From contig NHEJ01000002.1 in NCBI GenBank assembly GCA_002170395.1, positions 91,395 through 155,394 on the forward strand: a stretch of 64,000 nt of DNA, given 5' to 3'. The DNA is from Betaproteobacteria bacterium TMED82. GTDB taxonomy: Bacteria > Pseudomonadota > Gammaproteobacteria > Burkholderiales > Burkholderiaceae_A. Shown one piece after another: positions 44,436 to 53,410 of this stretch. The position numbers and the translations under genes were made by a program. The notes below the pieces were generated by a model. The model made no database searches. It was not told the origin of the DNA and saw only the letters and a program-made list of their open reading frames with translations. The first letter of the stretch is position 1. Each line of letters opens with the position of its first letter.

Positions 44436-45413
44436 TTAATCCTTTTTTTTTGGCAAAAAATTTTTTACTACCGAAATTTGATTCAAGTGCATCAAGGTTG
44501 GCACGTGTCCGACTCCTTCAAACTCCACCATCATAGGTTTAGGGCCTCGATCTATCATCTTTAAAGCAATGTCTCTAGATAATATTTTACTTTGCTCGCC
44601 TCTAACCAATAATGTTGGGCAAGTTATTAGGTCGTAAATAGTCCATAAATTTAAATTACGGATTGCTTCTATATTTTTTGTACTTAAATTTTCCCCATAA
44701 ATATGACTTAACGGAGACGCCAGTATAGCTGGATCATAATGAATTATGTAACTATTAGAGATCTCATTTTTTCGTACAAAGGCCTCAGTCAATATCCGCC
44801 ATTGATTATTTGAGTGAAAACCGAATTCTTTAAAGCTTCTTTTTACGTAATTTTTTGCTTCGGCAAAGTCAAAAAATTCAAGGAATTTTTCTTTCCTTGC
44901 TAAGGAAGCCAACTCCTCCAACTTTGAAAAATTGATCTCTGGCCCCACATCATTCAGAATCAGGGACTCTACGATAATATTATTTAAGTTCTTTTTTTTT
45001 AGGAAATATTGCTTAACATTTAAGCTAAATGTTAACTCGTCCTTTATTGCCGAAGTTGCTAAAAACATACCTAGTAATCCTCCTAAAGAGGTTCCTATAA
45101 TATGTACTTTAGAAAGGCTAAGTTGACTGCACATATCGATCAAATCAGAAATATACTGTGGAATATTGTAAAAGTTTTTATTTTGCAGCCATGAGGATTT
45201 ACCTCTACCAATCAGGTCAGGACATAAAACCCGGAATTCCCTTGATAACTCTCCCGCGAGAATTGAGAAATCCCCACTAGATCTGGTGTACCCATGTAAA
45301 CAAATCACAACATTCGGGTTATCTTTTCTGCCCCATTCACGCACCACCATTGTATGCTCCTGAAAAAAAGTCGAGCATTTTATGTTGATGTAGTTCTCTC
45401 TACTTTCGTCCAA
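44436..45413 (-). CDS. Alpha/beta-fold hydrolase
   Basis: A 325-residue hydrolase. The oxyanion-hole motif LHGYTRSS lies near 39-46, the nucleophile Ser109 in IGTSLGGLLG, and the catalytic histidine in GVGHVPTL near the C-terminus. CPTLLVRGEQS gives the usual strand before the acid. DLIGRGKSS is a standard strand-5 feature. There is no signal peptide. The family includes esterases, epoxide hydrolases and C-C hydrolases; nothing here fixes the substrate. It lies nine bases downstream of the tatD-like gene on the same strand and is probably co-transcribed. Confidence 0.88.
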   Translation of the reverse strand: MDESRENYINIKCSTFFQEHTMVVREWGRKDNPNVVICLHGYTRSSGDFSILAGELSREFRVLCPDLIGRGKSSWLQNKNFYNIPQYISDLIDMCSQLSLSKVHIIGTSLGGLLGMFLATSAIKDELTFSLNVKQYFLKKKNLNNIIVESLILNDVGPEINFSKLEELASLARKEKFLEFFDFAEAKNYVKRSFKEFGFHSNNQWRILTEAFVRKNEISNSYIIHYDPAILASPLSHIYGENLSTKNIEAIRNLNLWTIYDLITCPTLLVRGEQSKILSRDIALKMIDRGPKPMMVEFEGVGHVPTLMHLNQISVVKNFLPKKKD

Positions 45414-45422
45414 TAATAATCC

Positions 45423-46211
45423 TTAATTGATGAAAGCTAATTTTGGGAAAACACGACATATATTTTTCATTGCATGCTGAGAGACATGAGAAATACTATT
45501 ATTTCTAATACTCGCAAAACTACTTACAATCCTAGGAATTTGTGCTGGGGAATTCTTTTTTTCCTGAGATATCCAAGAGGGCGACATATCAGGAGAGTCT
45601 GTTTCAAAAACATAAGCACTATCAGGAATTTCCAGAGCGATTTTTCTAATTCGTTTTGCTCTTTCAAAGGTCAAACTTCCACCAAAACCCAAGAGCAACC
45701 CAAGCCTTAAAAAATTTTTTGTCTGTATATCGCTTCCATTAAAAGCATGAGCAATACCGTTTGAAATTTTATACTTTCGTAAATATTTTAGAGTAAGATC
45801 GTGACTTCGTCTGACATGCAAAACCACAGGCAGATTAAAACTTGATGCTATCTTTAATTGTTCAATAAAAAACCAAAGCATTTTTTCTTTGTTAAATTCG
45901 GAAATAAAAAAATCCAGTCCTATCTCCCCGATGCCGACAAATTTAGGATCATTAAATGACGCTATAACACACTGCTTTAGTTTAATTAGGTCACTCTCAT
46001 CTGAGTCATTAATATGGCAAGGGTGAATTCCTAAACAATAAAAAATACCTTGAAATTTATGAGCTAAACTTTTTACCTGTTGAAAATTTTTTCTTCCAAC
46101 AGATGGCAAAAGAAAATACCTAACGCCATTTCTAGTCGCAGAAGTAATTTCGTACTCTGGATCCTCCAGAAAGTCTAAATGACAATGCGTGTCAAAAAAG
46201 ATATGCTTCAT
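45423..46211 (-). CDS. TatD-family metal-dependent deoxyribonuclease
   Basis: A 262-residue TIM-barrel hydrolase. Metal ligands appear in order: FDTHCHLDFL (6-15), GIHPCH, GEIGLDF, VVLHVRRSH, AHAFNGS and FETDSPD. These define the TatD/YcfH family of 3'-5' DNA/RNA exonucleases. It is divergent from the DUF2062 gene with only three bases between the chosen starts. The order with LolCD nearby is commonly seen in Betaproteobacteria. Which of the TatD, YcfH or YjjV groups it belongs to cannot be decided by eye. Confidence 0.9.
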   Translation of the reverse strand: MKHIFFDTHCHLDFLEDPEYEITSATRNGVRYFLLPSVGRKNFQQVKSLAHKFQGIFYCLGIHPCHINDSDESDLIKLKQCVIASFNDPKFVGIGEIGLDFFISEFNKEKMLWFFIEQLKIASSFNLPVVLHVRRSHDLTLKYLRKYKISNGIAHAFNGSDIQTKNFLRLGLLLGFGGSLTFERAKRIRKIALEIPDSAYVFETDSPDMSPSWISQEKKNSPAQIPRIVSSFASIRNNSISHVSQHAMKNICRVFPKLAFIN

Positions 46212-46214
46212 TTT

Positions 46215-46781
46215 ATGAGTCCAAAATTACAAAATCTTTTAAAAATACAGGAATTAAAAAAGTCAAAAGCTTTAAAAAACTTTCAACACATTTTAGACAA
46301 TCCAAAGTACCGTTCCTACACTCAAAACTCTGTAGCTGTTTCCGTCGCTATTGGTCTCTTTTGCGGCCTCCTACCTGCGCCATTTCAAATGCTAAGCGCG
46401 GCAACCGCTTCTTACCTGTTTCAAACCAACATTCTCATAGCAGTAGGGCTTACCCTTTATAGTAACCCAATGACCATAGTTCCGCTATACTATCTTGGCT
46501 ACAAGATTGGGGAATCCGTTTTGGGACTTAGGATATATAAGTCCGATGAAACATACATCGAAAAAAGCAATTTATTAAATTGGCAAAACCTTTTTTTGGA
46601 AGACACTACGAACTTTAATCAATTTTTCTCTCAAATAAGCACTGAATCCTTCTCTACGGTGAGTTGGAATCTAATCGTGGGGAATTTCATTTTAGCCATT
46701 AGTTTAGCAGTCTCAGGGTTTATACTCACCCACATTATTTGGCAGACTGTAAAGGTTCTCAAAAACTTTAGGTCAAATTAA
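46215..46781 (+). CDS. DUF2062 membrane protein
   Basis: About 188 residues from the ATG at 46215, chosen because it leaves a conventional N-terminus (MSPKLQNLLKIQ) and does not overlap the divergent tatD-like gene; in-frame ATGs at 46203 and 46179 are alternatives. DUF2062 signatures are SVAVSVAIGLFCGLLPAPFQM, a first membrane segment, then SNPMTIVPLYYLGYKIGE. A last membrane helix is near the C-terminus (WNLIVGNFILAISLAVSGF). The family is widespread in Proteobacteria, often near lipid or lipoprotein genes, with no assigned function. Its 3' end overlaps the convergent lolD by nine bases. Confidence 0.85.
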   Translation: MSPKLQNLLKIQELKKSKALKNFQHILDNPKYRSYTQNSVAVSVAIGLFCGLLPAPFQMLSAATASYLFQTNILIAVGLTLYSNPMTIVPLYYLGYKIGESVLGLRIYKSDETYIEKSNLLNWQNLFLEDTTNFNQFFSQISTESFSTVSWNLIVGNFILAISLAVSGFILTHIIWQTVKVLKNFRSN

Positions 46782-47447
46782 TGTGATAGTTTTACTGCAC
46801 CCCGCAGCAATAGTCAAATCGTGTGTAACAATTATTAAGGCTGACTGATTTTCTTGAGCTTGGTCTAATAAGACACTAAAAATTTGATTAGCATTCTCGT
46901 TATCTAAATTTCCAGTTGGCTCGTCAGCCAACACTAATTTCGGTGCATTCACAACCGATCGGGCAATGGCAACTCTTTGCCTTTCACCTCCTGAAAGCAT
47001 AGATGGAAGGTGCTTTGTTCGCTTACTTAATCCAACCTTACTCAAAAGCTCCTTAGCTTTTTCCTCCTCATCTTTACTACAGATACCTGCAACAAGAAGC
47101 GGCATTAGAACATTTTCTAAAACATTGAACTCTGGGAGCAAGTGATGAAACTGATATACAAATCCGAGAGATTCTCTCCTCAGTCTTGTTCTATTACTGT
47201 CACTCATAGAGCTTATAGAATCTCCTAATAGCTTAACTTCCCCCCGAGTTGGCTTTTCGAGCCCACCCATAATATGAAGTAAGGTACTTTTACCACTTCC
47301 CGATGGTCCAGTAATTGCAAGAACTTCACCAAAGCTAACCTCTAAAGATATTTTTTTTAACGCCACAACGCTCTCACCAGCAACTGAGTAAATTTTTTCT
47401 ACATCATTTAACTTTAGGAGAATATTGCATGGGTCAACCTTCCTCAT
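46773..47447 (-). CDS. lolD: Lipoprotein-releasing system ATP-binding protein
   Basis: A 224-residue ABC ATPase of the MacB/LolD group. Walker A is GPSGSGKST (47-55), the signature LSGGERQRVAIARS starts near 148, and Walker B LVLADEPTGNLD follows. FVYQFHHLLPEFNVLENV, the Q-loop with HHLLPEF, is characteristic of LolD. With LolC it extracts mature outer-membrane lipoproteins from the inner membrane and hands them to LolA. It follows the permease gene by 24 bases on the same strand, probably in one transcript. LolA and LolB are not in the window. Confidence 0.94.
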   Translation of the reverse strand: MRKVDPCNILLKLNDVEKIYSVAGESVVALKKISLEVSFGEVLAITGPSGSGKSTLLHIMGGLEKPTRGEVKLLGDSISSMSDSNRTRLRRESLGFVYQFHHLLPEFNVLENVLMPLLVAGICSKDEEEKAKELLSKVGLSKRTKHLPSMLSGGERQRVAIARSVVNAPKLVLADEPTGNLDNENANQIFSVLLDQAQENQSALIIVTHDLTIAAGCSKTITLI

Positions 47448-47471
47448 ATTTAATTTTTCTTCAAATCAATT

Positions 47472-48707
47472 TTATTCATACCGTAGCGCAGCCGCTGGCT
47501 CCAGACTCATCGCTTTTAAACACGGATAAATTGTCGATAGTACAGTTAGAAATAGCGAGACTACACCTATTGAAAACATATCTTCCAACCTTAAGTCAGA
47601 AGGAACTTTATCTATCAAATAAATTCCCTCTGGTAGGACCTCAAACCCAAAAGTAACTTCAACAACCCGAACTATATCTCCAACATTAAGCGCGCCTACG
47701 CTGCCTAAAACCAATCCAGAGAAAACTCCAATCAAGCCAAGACAAATTCCTTGAGTAAAAAAAATCAGTAATATTGACTTTTTTGTAGCTCCCATTGTTC
47801 TCAAAATTGCTATGTCCGATTTTTTTTCCGAAACTGTCATAACCAGCATGGATACTAAATTGAAGGCTGCGACACCAATAATTAACATTAATATAATAGT
47901 CATCATTTTTTTTTCAATTTGGACAGCAGCAAACCAATTTTTATTTTCATATGTCCAGTCCCTTACAATATATTTATCACCAATTAATATCTTAATTTCA
48001 TTAGCAAAACTAGGTGCATTATTCATGTCGTTCAGGCGTATTCTTAGACCGTCGATGGTGGAGTACCTAAAAAACTTTTTCACATCTTCTTTATTACAAA
48101 CAATTAAATTACTATCATACTGAAAATGACCAGTATCAAAAATTCCAGAAATTTTGAATTTTTTTATTCTAGGGACGAAACCAAGAACGGAGGCCGGACT
48201 TTCAGTACTTATTAGGATAATACTATCACCATATTCAAGTGCTAATTTATCAGCTAATTGTTTGCCAATAAAAACATTAAAACTTCCAGGAGGAAGTAAG
48301 GAGTCTCTGCTTGTTGAGGTTAACTTGAGAATATCACTTACCTCGTTCTCCAAATCAGGATCAATCCCCTTAACAAAAACACCCTCTAATCTACCATCCC
48401 CTAATAAAATGGACTTGGCATCAATAAATGGCGCTATTCCAACAACATCAGGGTGTTTTGATACTTTTTCCCTTATATTTTCTAATTCACTAAACTCAGC
48501 ATTTCTGGTTATTAGCTCAACGTGAGCTAATACACCAAGCATTTTATCTCTAACCTCTTTTTGAAAACCATTCATAACTGATAGTACAATTATTAATGTG
48601 GCTACGCCTAAAGCGATGCCCGCTGTTGACAAAAAGGAAATAAAATTAATAAAGTTAGAATTATTTCCTGCTTTTATAAATCTCAAACCCACGAAAATTT
48701 CGTACAT
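47472..48707 (-). CDS. lolC: Lipoprotein-releasing system permease (LolC/LolE family)
   Basis: A 411-residue MacB-fold permease: one N-terminal helix (FISFLSTAGIALGVATLIIVLSVMNGF), a long periplasmic domain (about 45-260), and three C-terminal helices including MLVMTVSEKKSDIAILRTMGATKKSI, the coupling-helix region. The first residues YEIFVGLRFIKA are a LolC/LolE hallmark. Only one permease gene is adjacent to lolD. That is usual for lineages with a single LolF-type or homodimeric permease. A separate second copy outside the window cannot be excluded. It is divergent from the RpfE-like gene with a 23-base spacer. Confidence 0.92.
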   Translation of the reverse strand: MYEIFVGLRFIKAGNNSNFINFISFLSTAGIALGVATLIIVLSVMNGFQKEVRDKMLGVLAHVELITRNAEFSELENIREKVSKHPDVVGIAPFIDAKSILLGDGRLEGVFVKGIDPDLENEVSDILKLTSTSRDSLLPPGSFNVFIGKQLADKLALEYGDSIILISTESPASVLGFVPRIKKFKISGIFDTGHFQYDSNLIVCNKEDVKKFFRYSTIDGLRIRLNDMNNAPSFANEIKILIGDKYIVRDWTYENKNWFAAVQIEKKMMTIILMLIIGVAAFNLVSMLVMTVSEKKSDIAILRTMGATKKSILLIFFTQGICLGLIGVFSGLVLGSVGALNVGDIVRVVEVTFGFEVLPEGIYLIDKVPSDLRLEDMFSIGVVSLFLTVLSTIYPCLKAMSLEPAAALRYE

Positions 48708-48730
48708 GATTAATGCAATGGTAGTTATTT

Positions 48731-49831
48731 ATGAATAAGGAAGCCTTAGCAATTTTTGATGTCTCTATAAGGGAAGAATACATCAAAAATATCAAATTCA
48801 ATAGTTCGTTTAAGTTTCTAAAGGAAGTATCGAAATTCACGTCCACCTTTATAGATACGAAGAAACTGAATTATTCTGAGGCGAAAGGTCATCAAGTGAT
48901 AGATCCAACCTGGATTAATTGCTTGAAAACATTTTTATTAGAAGAAAAGTATTTTGGTCGAGAATCCTTTATTCCCTGGGCATCTTTTATAGCAATGAGT
49001 TTGGGACTTAATCCAAATCCAAGAGAATGCTGGGCCATTGTTTGGCCTGCTAAAATCGGAGTCAATGTCAGAGGTGTCTCGCTAGAGATTTTAAAGAAAT
49101 CAAAATTAGATAGTGAGAGAGAACAAATTTTTTTTGATGAGATTTTGAGAAGTAATGGGACGGTTTTCTCGGTTCCAGATAGCGCTGAATTCTACCTTAT
49201 TAAATTAGAAGATCAGATTTTAACAGAGACTTTCCTACCGGAATTAAAAAAAATTTATACCAATCCTGATTGTTTTCATTTTGACAGTAACTATTCGAAG
49301 TGGAGAAAAATTTTAAATAATATTGAAATGCGCTGGAAACAGCTAGGCCAAGATCACCCGAGTAGTATAAATAGCCTTTGGTCGTGGGGTTGGGGGCAGC
49401 TGCCAAATTCAAAGGGTCTTTACGATCAAAAAAGTATTAAAACTAACTCACCAGCCCCCGAATCTGAAATACGAGCTTTTCTTTTCAATGGTCTTAAATG
49501 CTGGCTGTATTTAGTTGAAGCAATTGAGTTAGATATAACCTATAATTCAAACGAACTGAAAGAATGCGAATCTTTGGACAATACTGGTAAAACTGTCAGT
49601 AAATCGAAGAATTTAAAATTTAGATACCTAAATAAATGTATCAGTTTTCTTAAATCTGCCAACCAGAAACTTGTAAATTACCAAAATAATCACTTTTATA
49701 TTTCTAAACCAAATGAACTTGCGTACTACAAAGCCAAGAAATCTTCGAGAGTTCTTGGTTTTCTTTTGCCAAAGAGTATTCGAAACCTTTTGTTATTTTT
49801 AAAAGATAATCCGTTTGACCAAGGTCAGTAA
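48731..49831 (+). CDS. RpfE/ApgM-like protein
   Basis: A 366-residue protein matching a family called RpfE in Xanthomonas and annotated in places as phosphoglycerate-mutase-like. The best sign is SSINSLWSWGWGQLP (near 217-231), the equivalent of the INSxWFWGGG motif of that family, preceded by MRWKQLGQDHP. The N-terminal half is otherwise divergent. No enzymatic activity is established for RpfE. In several Proteobacteria this gene lies between lolCD and recJ-prfB-lysS. Here lolC is adjacent, and lysS and prfB follow on the other strand, but recJ is missing and a small membrane protein gene replaces it. Confidence 0.7.
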   Translation: MNKEALAIFDVSIREEYIKNIKFNSSFKFLKEVSKFTSTFIDTKKLNYSEAKGHQVIDPTWINCLKTFLLEEKYFGRESFIPWASFIAMSLGLNPNPRECWAIVWPAKIGVNVRGVSLEILKKSKLDSEREQIFFDEILRSNGTVFSVPDSAEFYLIKLEDQILTETFLPELKKIYTNPDCFHFDSNYSKWRKILNNIEMRWKQLGQDHPSSINSLWSWGWGQLPNSKGLYDQKSIKTNSPAPESEIRAFLFNGLKCWLYLVEAIELDITYNSNELKECESLDNTGKTVSKSKNLKFRYLNKCISFLKSANQKLVNYQNNHFYISKPNELAYYKAKKSSRVLGFLLPKSIRNLLLFLKDNPFDQGQ

Positions 49832-49910
49832 TTTGGCTGTTCATGGCTATACTCAACTAAAAAAGTTAAAAATACCTAGAAAATAAACTTGCAGAATACC
49901 GAGAATGTTT

Positions 49911-49962
49911 TTATAATACTTTAGTATTAGAAAAGCTTGTACTTATTTATACTTTAGTGTTG
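49911..49962. promoter_or_regulatory. Paired imperfect TA-rich boxes (possible operator)
   Basis: In the 224-base noncoding spacer 49832-50055, TTATAATACTTTAGTATTA (49911-49929) contains the perfect hairpin TAATAC-TTTA-GTATTA. A related box TTATACTTTAGTGTT lies about 35 bases downstream. The shared core ACTTTAGT in two copies suggests a regulator site or a weak terminator for the upstream gene. Nothing else is seen in the spacer. Confidence 0.25.
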
Positions 49963-50055
49963 CTTTAGAATCTTCAAGGTTTTTGTACGTATGTCGATAA
50001 TGAAATAAAGAAATATATACTTGGGAAATTTTGGAACTAAAAAAATAGGTTACTT

Positions 50056-50784
50056 ATGTGGTACTCGAAAGAAAAAGGGCACCAGAGCAAAGAAAATAAG
50101 ATATTAGATACCATTAACGGGGACTCCTCTTCGGAACAAGCGGAAAGTTTATTCCTAAGAGCAAAAAAAATTTTATTTTCTGTTGCGCACTCGGTGCAAA
50201 ATTTAATAAGCAAAAAATCATTTACTTACATCAGTTTAATACTTTTATTTTTAATAACTGCCGGCGTAGCTGCAAATCAACTCTACCTGCCAAGCTTGAT
50301 AAATTTGATTGAATCTGCAAATTCCGTTGCTAGCCCCAACTCTTTTAATGAAGAGCATCATCGAGAGATAGAAAAGGCCCTATTTGCAAAAAATGAAGAA
50401 AAAAGCTTAGAGAATATTTCTGATGCTGAATATTCTAGAAGCTTAGTACTCCTGATTCTTGAGGATTGGAGGAAAAGGTGGTCAGCTAAAGACCTTAAAG
50501 GATTTATGTATTTTTACCACCCAGATTTTCCTGATAGAAAAATTTTTCAAAACAATAAAAAAAGAATTTTTAGAAAAGCAAAATACATCAGGATTACGTT
50601 AAAAAATATTTCATCTAGAGTGGAGAATAATCAAATATTGACGAGCTTTAGCCAAGTTTATCAGTCCAAAAGTTTCAGCGACACCGCAACTAAGGAATTA
50701 CACTGGAAACAAACTGATCAAGGCTGGAAGATAATAGAGGAAAAAATAGTTAACTCCTCTGTCGCAAAGCAGGAAAAAAAATAA
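50056..50784 (+). CDS. Membrane-anchored protein with C-terminal NTF2-like (Cds6-type) domain
   Basis: A 242-residue protein. A cytoplasmic polar start (about 50 residues) is followed by one transmembrane helix (YISLILLFLITAGVAANQLYL, about 57-77). The C-terminal 110 residues have ILEDWRKRWSAKDLKGFMYFYHPDF and WKQTDQGWKIIEEKI. This matches the NTF2-like domain that in Cds6-type L,D-transpeptidases follows the YkuD domain. The same domain ends the 55005-55901 protein (FWADAWSNKDFEAYIGFYG...GNGWKIIFEG), so this is a scattered set. Its 3' end overlaps the convergent lysS by 35 bases. A role in cell-wall or envelope binding is inferred. Confidence 0.65.
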   Translation: MWYSKEKGHQSKENKILDTINGDSSSEQAESLFLRAKKILFSVAHSVQNLISKKSFTYISLILLFLITAGVAANQLYLPSLINLIESANSVASPNSFNEEHHREIEKALFAKNEEKSLENISDAEYSRSLVLLILEDWRKRWSAKDLKGFMYFYHPDFPDRKIFQNNKKRIFRKAKYIRITLKNISSRVENNQILTSFSQVYQSKSFSDTATKELHWKQTDQGWKIIEEKIVNSSVAKQEKK

Positions 50785-52291
50785 CGTCTCTTATGGATTC
50801 GGAGCCAGTCATCAACATTGCAAGTCGATCTACTCCAATCCCACAACCTCCAGTTGGAGGCATGCCACATTCAAGTACTTTTATGTACTCAGCGTCAAAG
50901 TGCATTGCTTCCTCATTTCCGGCATCTTTGTCAGCCGCTTGCAAGGCAAATCTTCTCGCTTGCTCCTCTGGATCATTTAATTCTGAGAATCCGTTTGCAA
51001 TCTCTCTTCCGCAAATATAAAGCTCAAAACGCTCAGTTATTTTATCATTTTTATCTGACAACTTAGCTAATGGTGAAACCTCAACAGGGTGATCAATTAT
51101 AAAAGTTGGCTGTACTAATTTTTCCTCAACGAATTCCTCGAATAACATAAGTTGAAGAACTTCCAGATTTAATTTCTTTAAATCAGCTCGTATCAAATCC
51201 GAATTCGACCTCATTATATTATTGACCAGATAGTTTTTATCCCTAGCCTTTTTTATACTCATATCCTCAACATACTTAAGAATTGCTTCTTCAATACTAA
51301 GTCTTACAAATGGTTTATCTAAGTCAATTGTCTGATCTTTCCAAATAATATGATGTTCTCCTACTATTGACTTCTTTACATCTCTAATGAGCCTTTCTGT
51401 GAAATTCATAACCCAAATATAATCTGTATACGCGGCATAAAACTCTAACATGGTAAACTCCGGATTATGGCGCGTACTAATTCCCTCATTTCTGAAACTA
51501 CGATTCAGCTCAAAAACTTTTTCAAATCCAGAAACAATTAATCTTTTTAAATATAGTTCGGGAGCGATTCTTAGGTACATTTCCTGATCAAGAGCATTAT
51601 GTTTTGTTATGAAAGGTTTGGCGGTAGCGCCCCCCGGGATGGGGTGAAGCATAGGAGTTTCCACTTCTAAAAAATTTGATTTCTCCATGTAATTTCTCAG
51701 TTCGGAAAGTAATTTTGCTCTTTTTAGAAATACTTCTTTACTGTGCTCGTTCATTATTAAATCGAGATGCCGATTTCTATAACGAAGCTCTGGGTCCTGT
51801 AAACCATGATATTTATCGGGTAATGGTTGTATCGATTTAGCTAATAACCTTGCGGCAGTGCAACTCAGTGTTAATTCCCCACGCATGGTTTTAAAAATTT
51901 TTCCCTCAACGTAAATTAGATCACCAAGATCAAAAGATTTGATTTCGGCATACGATTCATTACCCATAATTTCGCGGTTAAAATAAAGTTGAAATTTACC
52001 AGCACTATCTTTAATAGACATAAATGTTGATTTACCCTGAACTCTCTTGAGCATTACTCTACCTCCAAGAGTCGCACTGGAATCTAACCGCTCTAAAACT
52101 GCCTTTTCATACTTATCAAATTTTTCCAACAACTCTTTTGACTTATTTGAAGGGGAAAATGTATTCGGATACATGATCTGACACTTCTGACTGAGTTTCT
52201 TGAGTTTCTCCCGTCTTTCAAAAACTATTTTTGACTCTTCCGCCTCAGCCTTAGATTCTCTCACAATTCCAATCTTTTCACTTTTTACCAT
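50750..52291 (-). CDS. lysS: Lysyl-tRNA synthetase, class II
   Basis: A 513-residue class IIb synthetase charging tRNA-Lys. The N-terminal OB-fold anticodon domain (about 75-180) contains GGRVMLKRVQGKSTFMSIKD. Motif 1 and the active-site lid follow: YRNRHLDLIM, then FLEVETPMLHPIPGGATAKPF, and motif 2 FRNEGISTRHNPEFTMLEFY. Motif 3 is GCGIGVDRLAMLMTGSESIRDVIFFP at the C-terminus. It lies eight bases downstream of prfB, the common prfB-lysS arrangement. The final 35 bases overlap the convergent NTF2-like gene; because lysS is conserved to its usual end, the neighbour has extended into it. Confidence 0.97.
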   Translation of the reverse strand: MVKSEKIGIVRESKAEAEESKIVFERREKLKKLSQKCQIMYPNTFSPSNKSKELLEKFDKYEKAVLERLDSSATLGGRVMLKRVQGKSTFMSIKDSAGKFQLYFNREIMGNESYAEIKSFDLGDLIYVEGKIFKTMRGELTLSCTAARLLAKSIQPLPDKYHGLQDPELRYRNRHLDLIMNEHSKEVFLKRAKLLSELRNYMEKSNFLEVETPMLHPIPGGATAKPFITKHNALDQEMYLRIAPELYLKRLIVSGFEKVFELNRSFRNEGISTRHNPEFTMLEFYAAYTDYIWVMNFTERLIRDVKKSIVGEHHIIWKDQTIDLDKPFVRLSIEEAILKYVEDMSIKKARDKNYLVNNIMRSNSDLIRADLKKLNLEVLQLMLFEEFVEEKLVQPTFIIDHPVEVSPLAKLSDKNDKITERFELYICGREIANGFSELNDPEEQARRFALQAADKDAGNEEAMHFDAEYIKVLECGMPPTGGCGIGVDRLAMLMTGSESIRDVIFFPALRQRS

Positions 52292-52299
52292 AATTCACC

Positions 52300-53407
52300 T
52301 TAGCAAATGCCCCTCTTCAAACTTTCCTCTATAAATTCGTCCAGATCCCCATCAAGAATCTTCTGCGTATTTCCAGTCTCTAATTGAGTACGTAAATCTT
52401 TAATACGCGATTGATCCAAAACGTAACTACGTATTTGATGCCCCCAACCAACATCGGTTTTTGAATCCTCTAGCTTTTTCTGCTCCTCATATTTTTTTCT
52501 CAATTCATATTCGAAAAGTCTTGACCGCAACATTTTCCATGCCTCCTCTCTGTTACGATGCTGCGATCTATCATTTTGACACTGAACTACAATTCCAGAG
52601 GGGCTATGAGTCAATCTAACCGCTGAATCTGTTTTGTTAACATGCTGACCACCCGCGCCAGAAGCACGATAGGTATCAACTCTAACGTCTGCGGGATTTA
52701 CGTCAATTTCTATTGAGTCATCAACCTCTGGATAAACAAAAACAGATGCAAAAGAGGTATGCCGTCCGCCTGTTGAGTCGAAGGGAGATTTCCTAACTAA
52801 CCGATGGACACCGCTCTCGGTTCTCAAATAACCATAAGCATAATCCCCCTTCAATTTTATTGTTGTAGATTTTATTCCAACGACATCTCCCGAAGATTCT
52901 TCAAGTAATTCGATTTCAAATCCCTTTCGTTCCGCATACCTAAAGTACTGTCGCCTCAGCATAGATGCCCAGTCACAGGCCTCAGTGCCACCGGCTCCAG
53001 CTTGAATATCAATAAAACAATTTAGCGGATCAGATTCATTAGAAAACATTTTTCTAAATTCAAGCTCTGACACTTTTTTTTCTAACCATTCAAAATCAGC
53101 TCTCAAATCTTCTAGCACGGTACTATCAGACTCCTCTTCAGCTAAATCGATCAAGTCTGAATAATAATCAGCTTTTTCAGTTAGCTCTATCAACTGTTTT
53201 ACCACTTTTTCTAAGCTCTTCTTTTCACGACCGAAAAGTTCAGCTTTTTTCGGATTATTCCAGATCTTTGGATTCTCAAGCTCTTTTTCGATCTCTAGCA
53301 ATCTACTACTTTTGTCTTCGAAGTCAAAGGTACCCCCTAAGGGCGATAATTTTACTCTTCATATTTTGAATAAATTCTCTTCCCTCTTTGACTGATAAAA
53401 ACTCCAT
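52300..53407 (-). CDS. prfB: Peptide chain release factor 2 with programmed +1 frameshift
   Basis: RF2 reading UAA and UGA. The gene starts at the ATG at 53407 ([12 protein letters not shown]), runs to CTT-TGA-C at 53329-53323, and continues in the +1 frame as DFEDKSS, giving about 368 residues. An AGGGGG element lies three bases before the CTT, as in the classical autoregulatory site: low RF2 lets ribosomes slip past the in-frame UGA. The body has the catalytic [15 protein letters not shown] and the stop-recognition segment SPF. A single-frame reading shows only 333 residues from 53301 and misses the true N-terminus. It sits between the L,D-transpeptidase gene and lysS. Confidence 0.96.
53324..53338 (-). 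promoter_or_regulatory. prfB: prfB programmed frameshift site
   Basis: On the minus strand the bases read AGGGGG-TAC-CTT-TGA. The AGGGGG pairs with the anti-Shine-Dalgarno end of 16S rRNA and pauses the ribosome, and CTT slips +1 to TTT so that GAC is read next. The site agrees with the E. coli prfB site in all functional parts, with TAC in place of TAT. It makes RF2 synthesis inversely dependent on RF2 level. Confidence 0.93.
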
Positions 53408-53410
53408 GAC

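Noticed and set aside
53301..53407. In-frame TGA in prfB as evidence of a pseudogene
   Set aside because: The flanking AGGGGG and CTT-TGA-C match the classical programmed frameshift, and both frames are conserved RF2 sequence.
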